A stretch of 64,000 bases of DNA, from positions 70,116,120 to 70,180,119 of the forward strand of contig CM056583.1 in NCBI GenBank assembly GCA_029721435.1, in the 5' to 3' direction. Positions 1-12,153 of this stretch are shown in pieces; within the stretch, counting starts at the first letter, position 1, and each line of letters begins with the position of its first letter. The notes below the pieces were generated by a model. The model had not been told where the DNA came from. It made no database searches and was given only the letters and a program-made list of their open reading frames with translations. Source of the DNA: Gymnothorax reevesii (taxonomy: Eukaryota > Chordata > Actinopteri > Anguilliformes > Muraenidae). Both the position numbers and the translations under genes were made by a program.

Positions 1-176
1 AAATCTCACATCGCATTCCTACGCTAAAGGCCATGTTCTGCATAGCCCACTGAATAAACTGGTTATCAAAGACCACTAAGCACACAAATGTCAAGGAGGA
101 TAACATTGGTTTAAAGAAGATTTTCTGAAATGTTCTTTCAGTATCAACATTTTGCCTCATTTTTTTCACTTTACAG

Positions 177-3100
177 AGCTTTGAACATCTGAACTTGTTT
201 GGAGATGTGTCGACCCCGCCTGATTTACACTCCCCTTCAGTAAGTCGCGGCAGTAGCACTCATCAAGACTTTGTGTTCCAGATGCAAAAACATCGATACT
301 CTCACGAACCAATGAATTTCCATGGTATATTTGGTGCATGCTAATGTGTATATACTATTTAAAAAATACATTTGACTTATTTGCTAATTTGATCAGCTGT
401 AGTCCTGGGCATTCACAGACAATACCATGCCTGTGTTGACCTTTTAAAATAGGCAGAAATTTGACCTCAGAAACCTGATGATTCAGTTTAATTCTGTAAA
501 ACCACTTTAGTGATTTTTTTTTTTTTTTTTTGGGATCATGTGGAGAATGCATAAAAAAGCTAAAACACTACCCACTGCCCTCGAGGATGCTTCATATTAT
601 TCACAATTTGCAGTCGAACACAAAGAACAGATGTTCCCAGTGGCGCATTTTCATATTTGGTTATTCCATGCCAACTCACTAACAGGTACCCCGGTGAGCC
701 CCTCAGAATCAGTAGAAAAAAATTAATGTCCATTTCTCTGTATGACAGTGATAAATGATCTGGGTGATTTCACATGGAATGACCTTATTGGTCTTGAAAT
801 GACTCACCCATCTGAAACAGGATGAAAATTTGTAATCGATGTGTGATTCTTAAAGAAATTCTGTCATTGCTCCGAACCTTCTATACTAAGAGGCATTAAA
901 ATGCGGCAACCTAAACCTTCTGCTTTTAAATGGTATGAAGGAATTTTTAAAACAAAATGTATTGGTAGCAAATTTTAACAGCTTTATGGACAGATTTCTT
1001 AATGAAGACCTGACAATTTATAAAATCAGACATCCTCTCGGATCATGTGGCAAACAGCAGTAATAAGGTGTGTGTCCACCGTTTGCTGCTCGCAGTGCCT
1101 GATGGGTGTCACAAAGGTCACCAAATTATCACTCTGACTCTGTGGCATCTGATCCCACTCTGCCTCAGAGCAGCACATAGCTCATTGTAAGTTGTGGGAG
1201 GGTGATCCTGATGGAGAACTCACTGATCCAGAATGTTCAATGGTCTTCATGTCTGGCGAATAAGGAGGTCATATAACACCCTTATGTTATCAGGGTCCAG
1301 GTGGTGCTTGGTAGTCTTTGCTGCGTGAGGACGAGCATTGTCATCCGTGAAGATGACGCGATGGTTTTGGCAGATGTGGGGCACAGTATGTGGTTCCAAG
1401 ATCTCATCCACATAGCGTTGTGCGGTCAGTGGTCCATCAACAAATACCAGTGGAGACCTCCAGCCATACCCTATAGCTGCCAACACCATCACACACGACC
1501 GCTGCTGTATTGATCCATCTGCACAATACATGGATCAGCAAACCATACACCTTGTCTCTGGCACACTCTGCCTCCCATCATCGCAATTGAGCGCGAATCG
1601 TTACTTAAAATAATGTCAATGGCGTCACGATTTGTCCGATTTCTGTTGGAATGCGCCTTCCCCCACTGATGACGAGTTGGACGTCTGTGATCCTTCAGGA
1701 CCGTCGCAACATGCGCTCTAAATGAAGAGATGCCTTCATATCGGAGCTGTCCTCGCTCTTTACAGGAGTTGATGTGGGTGCAGCGTCTTCCAGGAGCTTC
1801 CAAGAAAGCGGTCTCTGAGATGCATCACACGAATGTGATGGTCCTGTGCACACACGGTCAGGACATGGCTGTTCAGGCATGAAACGGTCACACGATGCAC
1901 TCGGAAGTGCCCTGCGACTCCCGCTGTTTTAAGTCCGGCCATCGGCATTCTGACTGCCTGATTCCTGTTTTGTTGCGGCAGTTGTGGCATCGCGACTTTT
2001 CACAGACTTAAAGTTTTTAAGCCTGGCTTTTTATAGCCAGGGTTAATGATGAGCAATGCACATAACTTTGCTTTGATCCTTCTCATTTTTGTGGACCATT
2101 TGTGGAGTGGCCCATGCATTAGAGTAGTGTTGTCGGCACATGGCCTGCCAACTTGCCATTTTGTTTGTATTCACCATTTGTGAGTTAAAACTCTAAATAT
2201 CCTTATTTATTTTTCCTTATTACAATATTTGTACCAAATTTTGTACACGGTTGCTTGTTGGGCTTTTAGTGCTTCTTAGTGTATTATAGAATTGGATCAG
2301 GAGTACGTAGCAAGCTTCAGTATGTTGTTTTAACCTCTTTCCTAGTGATGTTCGTTAAAATGAAATCTAAAAGAAAATTCCCGTATTCTTTTGAACAAAT
2401 ACATTTCTGAGTCTGTGTCTTTGCTGGTAGATCTTAGGGGGATGATTTATCTTTCAGCAGAATAATCATATCTAATCATTTTATTCACAACTGAACTTAT
2501 AATATTGTTCTCTAAGGCTCCAATGGTTGTTTTTTGTCCTCCTTTTCAATGTAAATCTTGAACTTGTGAAAGCGCACCCAGGTACTCTATTTTCCTTCAA
2601 AACGCTGTATAAGCATGATCTAAACTGTTATTGAACATCAATGCATTTCTATTTTATGCAAATGTCTGTCTGCATCAAACTCCAATTCATTTGGTCATGT
2701 CATTCAAATCATCTTAATTGCTATGTGTACCGATAATCTGCATGCGTCGATATTGTTGTCCCATTATCAATGCTTTCTAATATCATGGCATGTTTAAGAT
2801 TCATGGTGCTTCATGTCTCATTGGATATTGCTTCTTGCTTTGTAAACAGAACTGATTTTGTCCATTTCTCTTTGTTTCAACGATCAGGAGACTAAAGATT
2901 TCCTATTGTTGGATCTATCCACTGAAATTGAGAGAAATCAGAACTGTGTGAATGGAAATCCCTTCACTGCTTCCTCTTCCTCTGTGCTTTGGCCCAGGCC
3001 TCAGTCCAGCACCACGCCTGAAAATCCCTTCTCTTCCCAGTTCAGCTTCTTTCCTCCTCCTATGTCTGACCCTTTCATTGAAGATCCCTTCTGCAAAAAT

Positions 3101-6100
3101 GGCCCATCTTCATACCCCAGCTCTGTGAAAGTCTCTCTCAGTCAGTGTCAGGAGAGTTTAAATCATCATTCCCTCGGCAAGCCAAAGGTGAATGGTGGTC
3201 AGAATGGTGACTCCAACTATTTTGGTCAACATTTTGATCAGATGTCCAGTAGAACTGCAGTCAAGGCGCAGGCCAGTGGCCAGTGGCCACTAGATGGTGA
3301 GGTGTTGGAAGTGGCCCCTTGGACTGAGAGCGACGTGGAACAGAGTTGTGTGCTTAGCAAACCCCAGGTCCCCTTTTTTGAAGCTGATGACAAGTATCTG
3401 CCCTTACAAAACGGTGAGAAACATGAGTTGGCTGGCAAGTTGGAACCCTCTGTCCCCCTGACCAAGGATTCGGTGATCATTAGCCCCCCTCCACTCAACA
3501 CTAAAGCCGGACGAGGACGGAGGAGTGTGAAGGTGAACAGATGAGCCTAGCTCCTCAGCACAGTGCATGCAGGCCGTGGGCCTGGTGGACCTTTAGATTA
3601 GCGTATGTGCGTAATCTTCTTAAAAGGACACCTGGTACAATCCCATGATAGCTTTACAGTCCTTAGGGTGTGTTTGACTGTGCAAGTCCTTTTGATACAC
3701 TCAAACCAACAAACCAATCTACTGGGTGGTTCGGTTTGTCAAAATGAACCACCCTTTTGTCTACGAAATATACAGCAGTTTGTTATGAATAGTTAGTTTT
3801 ATAAATGTGCACTGTTGCTCATAGAGTTGGAATAATTTTTTTTTTTACCTCTGCGTGAAATGATTGTCACAATGTAATTTATTCTTGTTAGGTAGTGTCT
3901 CAATGCAAAATGATTCCAAATGTATGGGCAATAGTATTGATAATATATATTGTAAATGTGTGTGTTAGTAAATGTTTTGTAACAAAAGTCCTTATAGTTT
4001 TACAAAAACAATTAAAATTCCAGTCTGCCTTTGAAAAAACTGTGCAACTATGCATGAGAGAAGTGATAGTCATTAGCAATTATGCCAGGTGTTCTTTTAA
4101 TTTTTCAATCACGTGCATAAGAATGGTTTTTATTATTAGTATTTAAGCAGAATCCTGCAGTGGGTAGTTTTCTTTTTCTAGTGGGGCTATGTTGTAACTG
4201 TGTATGTTGAATTTATTAATCCATCATCTGTTTGTTATCTACCTTTACCCATCATCTGCAATTCATGCTCAGTTAACATCTTTTTATCTTTAACTTTATT
4301 GCTTCAGTGATCAAATCAGGTAAGTGCTGACAATTGCTTACCCTGAGAAACAGTGTTCCCTTGTATTGCTTTGCAGTTCTGGGTTATACGATTTATTCAT
4401 TAGACTGTTTTCATGGTGTTATTTTATTTATGATGCAGTTCTCCAGCGTTATACACCAGTACCCAGAAATTTCAGGGATGAGAGACTGAACTGTGGGCAG
4501 ATTGAATACGGGCACCATTTACTGTCCTCCTGTAAGACCCCAATTCTAAAAAAGTTGGCAGATTATGGAAAATGCTAATAAATTCAAGAAAGGGTGATAT
4601 AAAAGGTCTATTTGCAGTCTTCTACATTGCAAACATTATTATCTCCCGCCACAAAGTGGATCGGGGGATATTGGAATGGCGCACGCCCATCCGTCCGTTT
4701 GTCTGGGTTCAATGGGGAAAAGTTTTTCTCAGACTATTGCACCTACGTGAATGAAATTTTGTATGTGGCCAGTACTGATGACCCTACTGAATGAGTTTGA
4801 CAATTTATTCTGAGAAGTTCATTTTTACAGAGTTATGGACCTTGACTCTGTTCGTAGACTTCAGTGTATGGGTGTTGCAATGGTTTTCTCGGCAACTATT
4901 GCACCTTCATGGGGGAAATTTTGTGTGTGGCCAGTACTAATGACCCTATTGCATGAGTTCGACAATTGATTTCGAGAATTTTTTATTTTTTTTTTACGGA
5001 GTTATGGCCCTCCGAACTTGGTGTATGGGTGTTTAATGGGGACAAGTTTTCCCCATTCCCCCGTGACTATTCTTATAGTGGCGGGGGATCTTGGTGACAA
5101 TGTTGCCTTGTTTGATGGTTTAACTTGCAATTTTAGTTGCTATTGAATATATAAGCCTATTTTGAATCTGATGACTGCAACAGACTCCAAAAAAGTTGGT
5201 GCAGGGGCAATGTAGGACTAATAGTGATGGCGGAAGTTGCAATAATGAGGTTATGTGAAATGGGTGATGGTAAAACAATGAGCTAATTGCGTATATGGCA
5301 TGAAAGGCCTAGTCTTTAAAGAGCAAAGATGGATCAAGGCTCATCAATTTGCTTACAGATGTGTGGGCTTGGAGTCCATCGCTTTATGAACAATGGTCTC
5401 TAGAGACGAATGGGTTGGGATTTGGGAATTTCACCCTCTGCAGTAGGTAATACAAGATAAAATGAATTTGGTCAAATCTTGGTGTGTAAAGGGCAAGGCC
5501 CAAAACACCCTCTGAATGTGTGTGAATTCTGATCCTTCAGACATTGTTTTCAGAACAGTCATGTGGCTGTAATGGATATCACGACTTGCCCTCAGAAATA
5601 CTTTGGTAAACCTTTGTTAAGTCAACACCATTTGCTGCTGCATCCACAGATGCTTGTTAAAGCTTTACTGTGCAAAGTCAACGTCTCTGCAGATTTAGCC
5701 TTTGACCTTGGCTTGAAGATCAAACAGAAAAATGCCCTAAATCCTGCTTGTTTTTGCAATTAAAGTTTTGTTTTGTGTGGAAGACTGATGGGAAGTCATG
5801 TATTCAGCATCAGACCGTGCCTTTGGATTTGAATTTTGACCTTGGATTCTAGGTCAGACAGGAAACACCTGGTATCTTGCACACTGCACAAACCACTCAG
5901 TTCTGCCTTTTGCACCCGCATCCACACAAGATGGATCTGTATTATTCTAAATTACTTGATTCTGGCGAAAGCCAAAACTGATTCAGCCAACTGCATATCT
6001 GTTCAATGAAGCATATAAAATATCAGTTTCACTGATCGCTGAACCAGTAACTTGTGAGGCACTGGTAATTACAGGGTACATTAGTTTAGTTTACTTTGAG

Positions 6101-9100
6101 CTTAGGTTTGTATCAGTCATTAATAGGAATGTTTATATTATGAATTAATCTGTGACCTTAGACTTGAGCTTTGACCTTAGATGACACCAAGATGATTTTC
6201 TTTAAGTATTGTTCGGGTGAACAATTAATACTAGTATCTTGGAAAAGCATATTGGTTGTGGGCGATATAATTTTAGTTTCAATAAGCAATTATATTTACT
6301 TGTTCGAACTTCAATTATTGTGGTGGTGTTCTGCTTTCAATGTATTTGAGGTTAAATTGATGTTTCAAATAAGGCACTTTTACTGTTATTAGCGTTTTCC
6401 ATGATTTTCCCGCTTTTTCGGAAATGGAGTTGAAGATCAAATCATCTCCTGCTGCACTGCTGGTGTAAGACTTGGCATTGCTGGTTGGATTAAACATAGT
6501 TTACTGTTCTCATATCAATTATAGTGTGTTTTATAGTGTGTGGAATCTTCCTTATAGTGGGTTTGTTCAATATGCATTGGATAAGGTATTGTCCCCGTCT
6601 GGTTGTATTCATTTTTTTTTTCTAGACCTTGCTCAGTTAATTTGTATACGCGAACAGTATTTGGTGCGCTCTGGACGCAGATTTATTTAGTGTGTACTTT
6701 ATTTTTCTACAGTCTCCCGCAAATGATCTTTTTGGGGAAGACCTGTTTGCCTCACCCAGCCAGACAGAAGCTCTTCCTTCATCCCAGTCCGATGCTGCTC
6801 TGTCAGATTCAGTGGATCTCTTCAACAGTGGCCCAGTCAACCATGTCAACCCATTAGCAGCCTTAGGTGAGATGGATTTATCTGTGTTTTTTCATGGTTT
6901 GCCGAGGCATGATCCTGCCACTTTGTTTCATGTTTAAGAGTTTACTTTGGCCTGCAGTAACATCAGAATTCACTTGCACTTGTCATTTTGCCACAAATAC
7001 CTTTGAGCATCTTTCATTTGAGGCAGACTTTTCTCAATACGGGGGTTATTTGACAAGTTCAGTTTAGTTGGCTTACCATTTGGCTTACCATATTCAGCTA
7101 TAGTTATATTATAAGTGTGGTACGGTTGCACTCATTTAGCGCACTGAAAAAATCCAATGAACGTTATGGGAGGAAGGAGATTGTTTTGGAAGCATAAAGT
7201 GCATGTAATGGAGAACCCTGGCTTAGCTTACCTGGACAACACAGTGGATACTCTGTCAAAATAGGTTCTTCACACAGCGGGCTGTAAAAGGCGTGTAAGC
7301 TCACCTCTCGCGCGGTTGTACTTGAACCTGCAGGTACCATGCATCTGGGGCAACCATCCATTCCCTCCACCCCTGGGACAGCCCCTTGGAGACCGCCGGG
7401 CCCTTCCATGTTCCCCACCCCGGGTGCTGTTCCCCAGGTCACAATGGGAGGCCCACCACCATCAGCATTCGGGGGCCCGAGCGTGCCAGCTTGGGGGCAA
7501 GCTGTTCCAGCATTTGGGGTTCCACCTGGCAACCCACTTCCTGCCTGGGGCCACAGGCCTCCCCCCGCACCTCCCGGAGCTTGGCCCCAACATTCTCCCA
7601 TGACTAACCCTTTCCAGCCGAGCTTGTTTCCTGGTGCACTCCCGCCAGGCCCCATGATGCAGCAGGCCTCCCCACCTCAACCACCGCCTCGGCCCGCCCC
7701 TCTGAAGGAGAACCCTAGAGTGGAGAATAGTGCTTTCTCTGCCCTGGATCCTCTTGGTGACAAGCAAAAGAAGACTGGCAAGGAAATGTTCAAAGACTTC
7801 AAGCTGGCAAAGCCACCTGCTGTGCCAGTTAGAAAGAATGAACAACAGGAAGGTCCCAGCAGCGACGGTGGCGCTTTTGACCAGTACTTCACCTCCAAAG
7901 TGGGCCTAGCTCAGGATGTTGCTGATCATGATGACTTCGATATCAGTCAGATTTCAACCGCAGTGAATGGTAAGGAATGTGAACGAAAGTACAGTAACAG
8001 ATTACAGATAGTACAGTCCTACCACAATCCTTCTGTAGACCTGAGCAAATTAATTATTAAAAATGCATATAACTGATACTCTGGAGCCATTCTCTTATCA
8101 TTTTTTAGCTCGCCGGTACGAATGTCCGGAGAGCTATTGTCGTACCCCCGGCGTCCGCGTCAGCGTTCGCCCGCATGCAGAAAAACTTTAACCTTGCCCC
8201 GGCGAGCTTTGTTGTCTTTCTGACAACTCTTGTTAAAATTTCTATATAAAGGGCTGGAACACTATTTGTTTTGAAAATATACATTGCCTCTTTCTCTCCT
8301 CTTGCTTTTGAAATTTGAAGACTTTTCACTCCTAAATTAACTTGAAATAAGAAAAAGAAATAAGAAAATAGAATTCTATTTTTACTACTTTGGTTGAGTT
8401 GTTTCACACTGTTTGGGCTAATGGTTTAACCCTCTAGAAATAACATAGGATGCTGACGGTTTACGCTGCCATAGATGAACAAGAGTTGACACTAATCAAC
8501 ATAGACACTCGTCAATATACATGATCAAATGATTAGGTATACTTCATTGTCTGGTATGAAATTGCTGAGCAAATCACCAGCACAACTTAAATTCTCTGCA
8601 ATATGTTTGAAGTTAACTTTTATTGATTATAGGCTACTCTGTAATGCTACATGTGTAGGGACACTAGTTATTGATTTATACTTACTGTAACCAGTAAAGT
8701 ATAATTTGCTGCTTAGTTTACTTTTAAAGTCAACTATTAGTGTTAACATGGAAAAATAACATTTTAATAAAGATTGAGAATAAATGGAGTTTTTGGAAAT
8801 TGTCAAAAAAAAAATGCTTAGTTGTAGAATAAGTGCTTACTGCTTGAAAGAGCCCAAATTAGATAATGTTCAATAAAATGCTGGCGTGTTTGTATTGACT
8901 TAGCTGAGACCCATTATATTTCTAAAATATGTCTGTTGATATCCCCTTGCTAACAATGAAAATTAACAGACAAGCTACAAAGCAAATCACTTGGCTAATG
9001 TGTCACCAATTTTACAAGGCAAGCAGAGGGTAATCGTAGTTAGCTTTATTAATTGGAGATCATAAATGTCAACTTATCTAAATACGCTCATTACCTGAGA

Positions 9101-12100
9101 ATTTCATGGCCACAACCTGTTGTGTAGAATGAATCAGAGAGAGACGCTTGAGATGAAACATTGTGTCTTGTAAGAAATGGCATGGAGTGAGAAAAGACTT
9201 GTCTGTAACTATGGATACAATTCTACAGTCCTGCATGTTGCTTGAGGCGAGCGGCAGAATGCAGTCCTTCTGATTTCTGCTCCAGCATATTTATTCAATA
9301 TTTATTCATCCAACCGTTTGCCTATGTTTTCTGTTGCTGTTGTTTTGCTCATTCCTTCTTTTAGCCGATTTTTGGGGAAACCCATTCTTTCTCCCATAGG
9401 GGTTTTGCTAAAAACTACACAAGTCCAAGTGATGCATGTGCTTAGATAACTCAACAGATGGATCTGCATCATGTCGCTAAAAGAGGTTTGAAATAAATGC
9501 TTTAGAAATTAAAATTGGTGAGTTATTCATCTTTTATTTAATCATTCCACAATCATGTCGTAAGTGAAAACGATTTGAGTATTAGCAGTAGCAGTTGACT
9601 TGGTTGATGACCTACAAATAATCCAACGTTCCAGACAGGATGAGCGGGAGACGGTCTACAGTAGGGAGTAGTTTGGTTTCTGATGGTTGTCAAACTACAC
9701 AAAATGATCAAACATTTTAGATATGCAATGTTACTTGCTGAGCGAATCAGTGTCATCTCTTTGTCTTTAAATGGCTCTGGTTAGTAGAGATGTTTGATCA
9801 GTTTGTCAAAAGTTTTATTTAACATAGCCGAAGAATTTTTTCTGTCGCGGGCGGGGGGGCGCGGGGGGGGAGGAGGAACGGATTGCCGTCTCCTAACAAC
9901 TCTGTGGGACATGTCCCCTGTGCCTGCTGCACCCCTGATTCACCCCAATCCTCTTCACAACACTTATAAATTGCTTAGTGACTGAAGAAACTAAGTGAAG
10001 CAATGTTTCAGGTGTAATCTTCTACTGTTCCTCCTGCAAATAAGCCTTAAGATGTGTAACTCTTTGAGTTTTTGTCACGGTTTGCATTTCAAAATGTGCC
10101 ACCTTTTCTTTTGCGGCAAGTCGAGACTGCACTGGGACCAGTCCAATACTCGCACCCTCTTCTTATGCTACCATGCCTTTGTTATGCATGAAGAATGTAG
10201 TTTTGAAATAGTTTTGTTGAAATATGCATGGGTGTCCTTGGAAACAATATCATATTGAAAGCAGTTCATGTTGCTGTATGTCGGTCCAATGCACACAACG
10301 TCCAAATCATCCAAAAAAACACTTGAAATGTTGATTTGTCAGATCACTATACACGTTTCCACTGTTTTATGGTCCATCAAAGATGCCCCCTTGCTCCGAG
10401 AAGACAACGGCACTTCTGAACTTTAATATTAGGCTTCCCTTTTGTTCAGTAAAGTTTTCTCTGGGATTCGCAGATGTAAGTACACATAGTAGTTCTTGAT
10501 AAAGGTTTGCCAAAGTAATCCTGAGCCCGTGAGGTTGTATCATTGATAGATAAATGACTGTGATGCAGTGTTGTTTGAGTGATTGGAGATTTTGGGTATT
10601 CAGCTTGGCCTTCGTCCTTACCCTTTATGCTCAGAAATTCCTCCAAATTCTTTGAATCTTCAAATTATACTCCGTAGAACCTGACACATCCAAATTCCTT
10701 CCTGTCTTTCTTTGAGGAACATTGTTTTTAAACCGTTCTATGATTTTTCTTTCGCATTTGAGGGCAAAAGTTGGTGATCTCTGGTCATCTTTGCTCCTGA
10801 AGGATTTGTTATTTCCTAAATGCTGTTTTTGGACTGAATCATGATTAAAAACACCTGCTTGCATCAGCTGTTTCAAATCACATCATTATTCATTTTTTCC
10901 CCCTCATTATTAGTCTTTAATTCCTCTGTCTCAGCTTTTCTTGGAATGTGTTGTGGGCCCAAATGGCAGGAATGGCAAAATATTTACAAATCAAATAAAG
11001 TTGACTTAAGTATCTTCTCTTCATAGTGTTTGCAAAGAAATGCAAGTCAATGTAAGTTTCAAAATCACGGATTTTTGTTTTTTTTTTAGCTCCCGCCGCT
11101 TGCGGTGCGGGAGCTATGGTATAAGGCTCCATCCCTTCGTGTGTGCATGCGTGTGTGTGCGTCCGTCAACACATCTTTCTTTATCTCATCAACAGGCTTC
11201 TAATTTTTACTGGACTTCCATCCCATAAAGCCGTACAAATGACATGCCTAAAGGTGACCTTGGCCTTTTTTTTTTTTTTTCAAGGTCACTGGTCTAAAAA
11301 TATCCCCAAAAACTTTGACAATTTGCTTGGTCTTATCAACATTTTTAGTTACAGGCTCCTAATTAGCTCCCGCCGCCCCAGTGGTACAGGAGCTATGGTA
11401 TCGGGCTCCATCTGTGCGTGCATCCATCCATGCGTGCATCCGTCCACAAAAACTTTGACATTTTGTTTATCTTAATGGCGGGAGCTTCTGAGGCCACCAG
11501 TGCCCTATATTTGTTTATTTATTTATTTTTTTTTAAATTGGGACCTTTTCGTTTTACTTCTGAAGTTCAGTATTAAATATGAAGCGTTGGCATTACATGG
11601 GTGTTCCAACATGAGCTTGGGGTGTAGTGAGCTGCAGTTTCTGTGTAATGGTGGCAATTACTGTTTCCCCAGAGGTGCCCAAGCCTGCACTCCAGCAGGC
11701 CCCTCCAGTCACTGCTGCTCCAGCCCCGGAACTGGCCCCTACCCCTGCGCTGGCCCCAGTCCCTGCTGCGGCCCCAGCAGCAGCACCAGCCCCAGGCCTC
11801 TTCGATGACCCTTTCGGGGCGCAGCCCTTTGGCGCTCCTCCCACCACGGTAAGCCAGTACTGACCAGAAAAAAAAGTTGTTTCACTATGGTGCGTCCTCT
11901 ACACAGGCACTGTTGCAGTCCAGCATGCATTCTTGCTGCAATTTTTAATAAAATGGGATGACTGAAGATGAATTGTTACTAAAACTAAGAATAAAGTGTG
12001 CCATTTCATTAATGTAGATGAATGTTTTGTTCACCATGTTGCTTATGTAATGTTCATTTTTGTCCTGCTTTGTGACAGAGCACTCCAGCTTTCCAGCCCA

Positions 12101-12153
12101 CTGCTGCCGCAGATCCTTTCGGAGACCCCTTTGGTGGTAACCCTTTCGCCTGA
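177..12153 (+). CDS. dab2: Disabled-2 endocytic adaptor, C-terminal part (5' end outside window)
   Basis: DAB2 is a clathrin-associated sorting adaptor that binds NPxY cargo through a PTB domain and recruits AP-2, clathrin, EH-domain proteins and myosin VI through its long disordered tail. Six coding exons fit splice sites and phase: 177-239, 2888-3532, 6713-6866, 7334-7969, 11673-11848, 12079-12153. They join in frame to 582 residues plus TGA. Visible features are the STPPDLHSPS segment at the start, NPF motifs (GNPF, ENPF, TNPF), DPF motifs (DPFIEDPF), a GRGRRSVK stretch, a proline-rich region, the SALDPLGDKQKKTGKEMFKDF block, the myosin VI-binding region, and the C-terminus ending DPFGGNPFA, which resembles vertebrate DAB2 closely. 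The PTB exons (roughly the first 200 residues of the family) must lie upstream of base 1. The N-terminal tissue isoforms cannot be judged. DAB1 is less likely because it lacks this tail. Confidence 0.93.
240..1039 (+). other. DAB2 intron sequence, nothing recognised
   Basis: AT-rich intron sequence with a T18 run near 514-532. I saw no exon with matching phase and no mobile-element signature in this stretch. Confidence 0.5.
1040..2010 (-). mobile_element. Tc1-type transposon remnant in DAB2 intron
   Basis: The minus strand from about 2000 to 1050 shows broken pieces of a Tc1 transposase in several frames. They include the N-terminal part at 1760-1990 (begins MPQLPQQNRN), the middle with IDIILSNDSR at 1489-1803, and the catalytic stretch FTDDNARPHAA at 1247-1531, which contains the second DDE aspartate. 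Frameshifts separate the parts. I found no paired terminal repeats or TA duplications, so this is a dead and perhaps truncated copy. Confidence 0.75.
4641..5090. repeat. Hairpin-headed dispersed repeat, copy A
   Basis: It starts with an imperfect hairpin, ATCTCCCGCCAC-aaa-GTGGATCGGGGGAT (4641-4669), followed by CCATCCGTCCGTTTGTCTG. The body holds two diverged copies of a block containing GGCCAGTACTRATGACCCTA (around 4769 and 4935). It ends with GTGGCGGGGGAT at about 5079-5090, which repeats the second arm of the head hairpin. No protein-coding potential is visible and no target duplication was found. Confidence 0.6.
5210..5700 (+). mobile_element. Tc1-type transposase fragment in DAB2 intron
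   Basis: In shifting frames the + strand reads a degraded helix-turn-helix region (LGISPSAVGNT near 5415) followed at 5563-5690 by DITTCPQKYFGKPL and a stretch like the KLKLxxAKxKP segment of Tc1. It is parallel to the better-preserved element at 26032-27621, which reads DITTWAQEHFRKPL. The DDE half is missing. No terminal repeats were seen. Confidence 0.6.
7334..7969 (+). other. dab2: DAB2 exon with proline-rich tail and myosin VI-binding segment
   Basis: This 636-bp exon enters in phase 1 (G|GT) and leaves in phase 1 (AATG|gtaagg). The first half is low-complexity P/G/A sequence with PxxP motifs and an NPFQPSLF motif, suited to SH3- and EH-domain partners. The second half, about 7728-7953, carries ALDPLGDK, GKEMFKDFKLAKPPAVP and then GAFDQYF followed by ADHDDFD. 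In mammals the equivalent stretch binds the myosin VI tail. I infer the same role from conservation of the acidic and aromatic residues. Confidence 0.85.
8107..8210. repeat. Hairpin-headed dispersed repeat, short copy B
   Basis: It begins AGCTCGCCGG-tacgaatg-TCCGGAGAGCT, continues with CGGCGTCCGCGTCAGCG, and ends GGCGAGCTTT at about 8210. The head hairpin, the C/G-rich GTCC-like segment and the recurrence of one hairpin arm at the tail follow the same plan as copies A, C and F, in about 100 bp. Confidence 0.5.
8215..10259 (+). other. DAB2 intron sequence, nothing recognised
   Basis: Ordinary AT-rich intron. A G-rich patch at 9848-9872 and poly(A)/(T) runs are the only compositional features. 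No exon or intact repeat end was recognised. Confidence 0.45.
10260..10880 (-). mobile_element. Tc1-type transposase fragment, antisense
   Basis: Minus-strand pieces at 10631-10876 (KIIERFKNNVPQ...GRNLDVSGST) and 10446-10646 (QDYFGKPLSRTTM..YICESQRKLY) match, in order, the HTH region and linker of the Tc1 element at 26385. They lie in different frames with internal stops. Only about the first third of a transposase is recognisable, so this is a dead fragment in the intron between DAB2 exons 7334-7969 and 11673-11848. Confidence 0.65.
11088..11487. repeat. Hairpin-headed dispersed repeats, tandem pair C
   Basis: Two heads lie about 277 bp apart. The first is AGCTCCCGCCGC-tt-GCGGTGCGGGAGCT (11088-11115), the second AGCTCCCGCCGCCCCAGTGGTACAGGAGCT (11365-11394). 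Both continue ATGGTAT..GGCTCCATC and then a GTCCGTC/GCATCC run. The first body contains GGTGACCTTGGCC and TCAAGGTCACTGG. The tail at 11476-11487 is GGCGGGAGCTTC, again one arm of the head. The pair lies less than 200 bp upstream of a DAB2 exon. Confidence 0.6.
11673..11848 (+). other. dab2: DAB2 exon with alanine-proline low-complexity run
   Basis: A 176-bp exon after the acceptor tttccccag, ending ACCACG|gtaagc. About 40 residues are almost only A, P, T, E and L, alternating as AP dipeptides, followed by LFDDPFGAQPFGAPP. The DDPF motif fits AP-2 appendage binding. The AP run has no counterpart that I recognise in mammalian DAB2, where this place reads as a short conserved linker, so it is probably a lineage-specific expansion. 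Confidence 0.8.

Noticed and set aside
7164..7845. Minus-strand frames of 127-163 codons across the DAB2 proline-rich exon
   Set aside because: GC-rich sequence over a real + strand exon; no similarity and no splice support.
9794..9985. 63-codon frame with a glycine/arginine run
   Set aside because: Encoded by a G-rich simple patch in a DAB2 intron; no splice sites of fitting phase.
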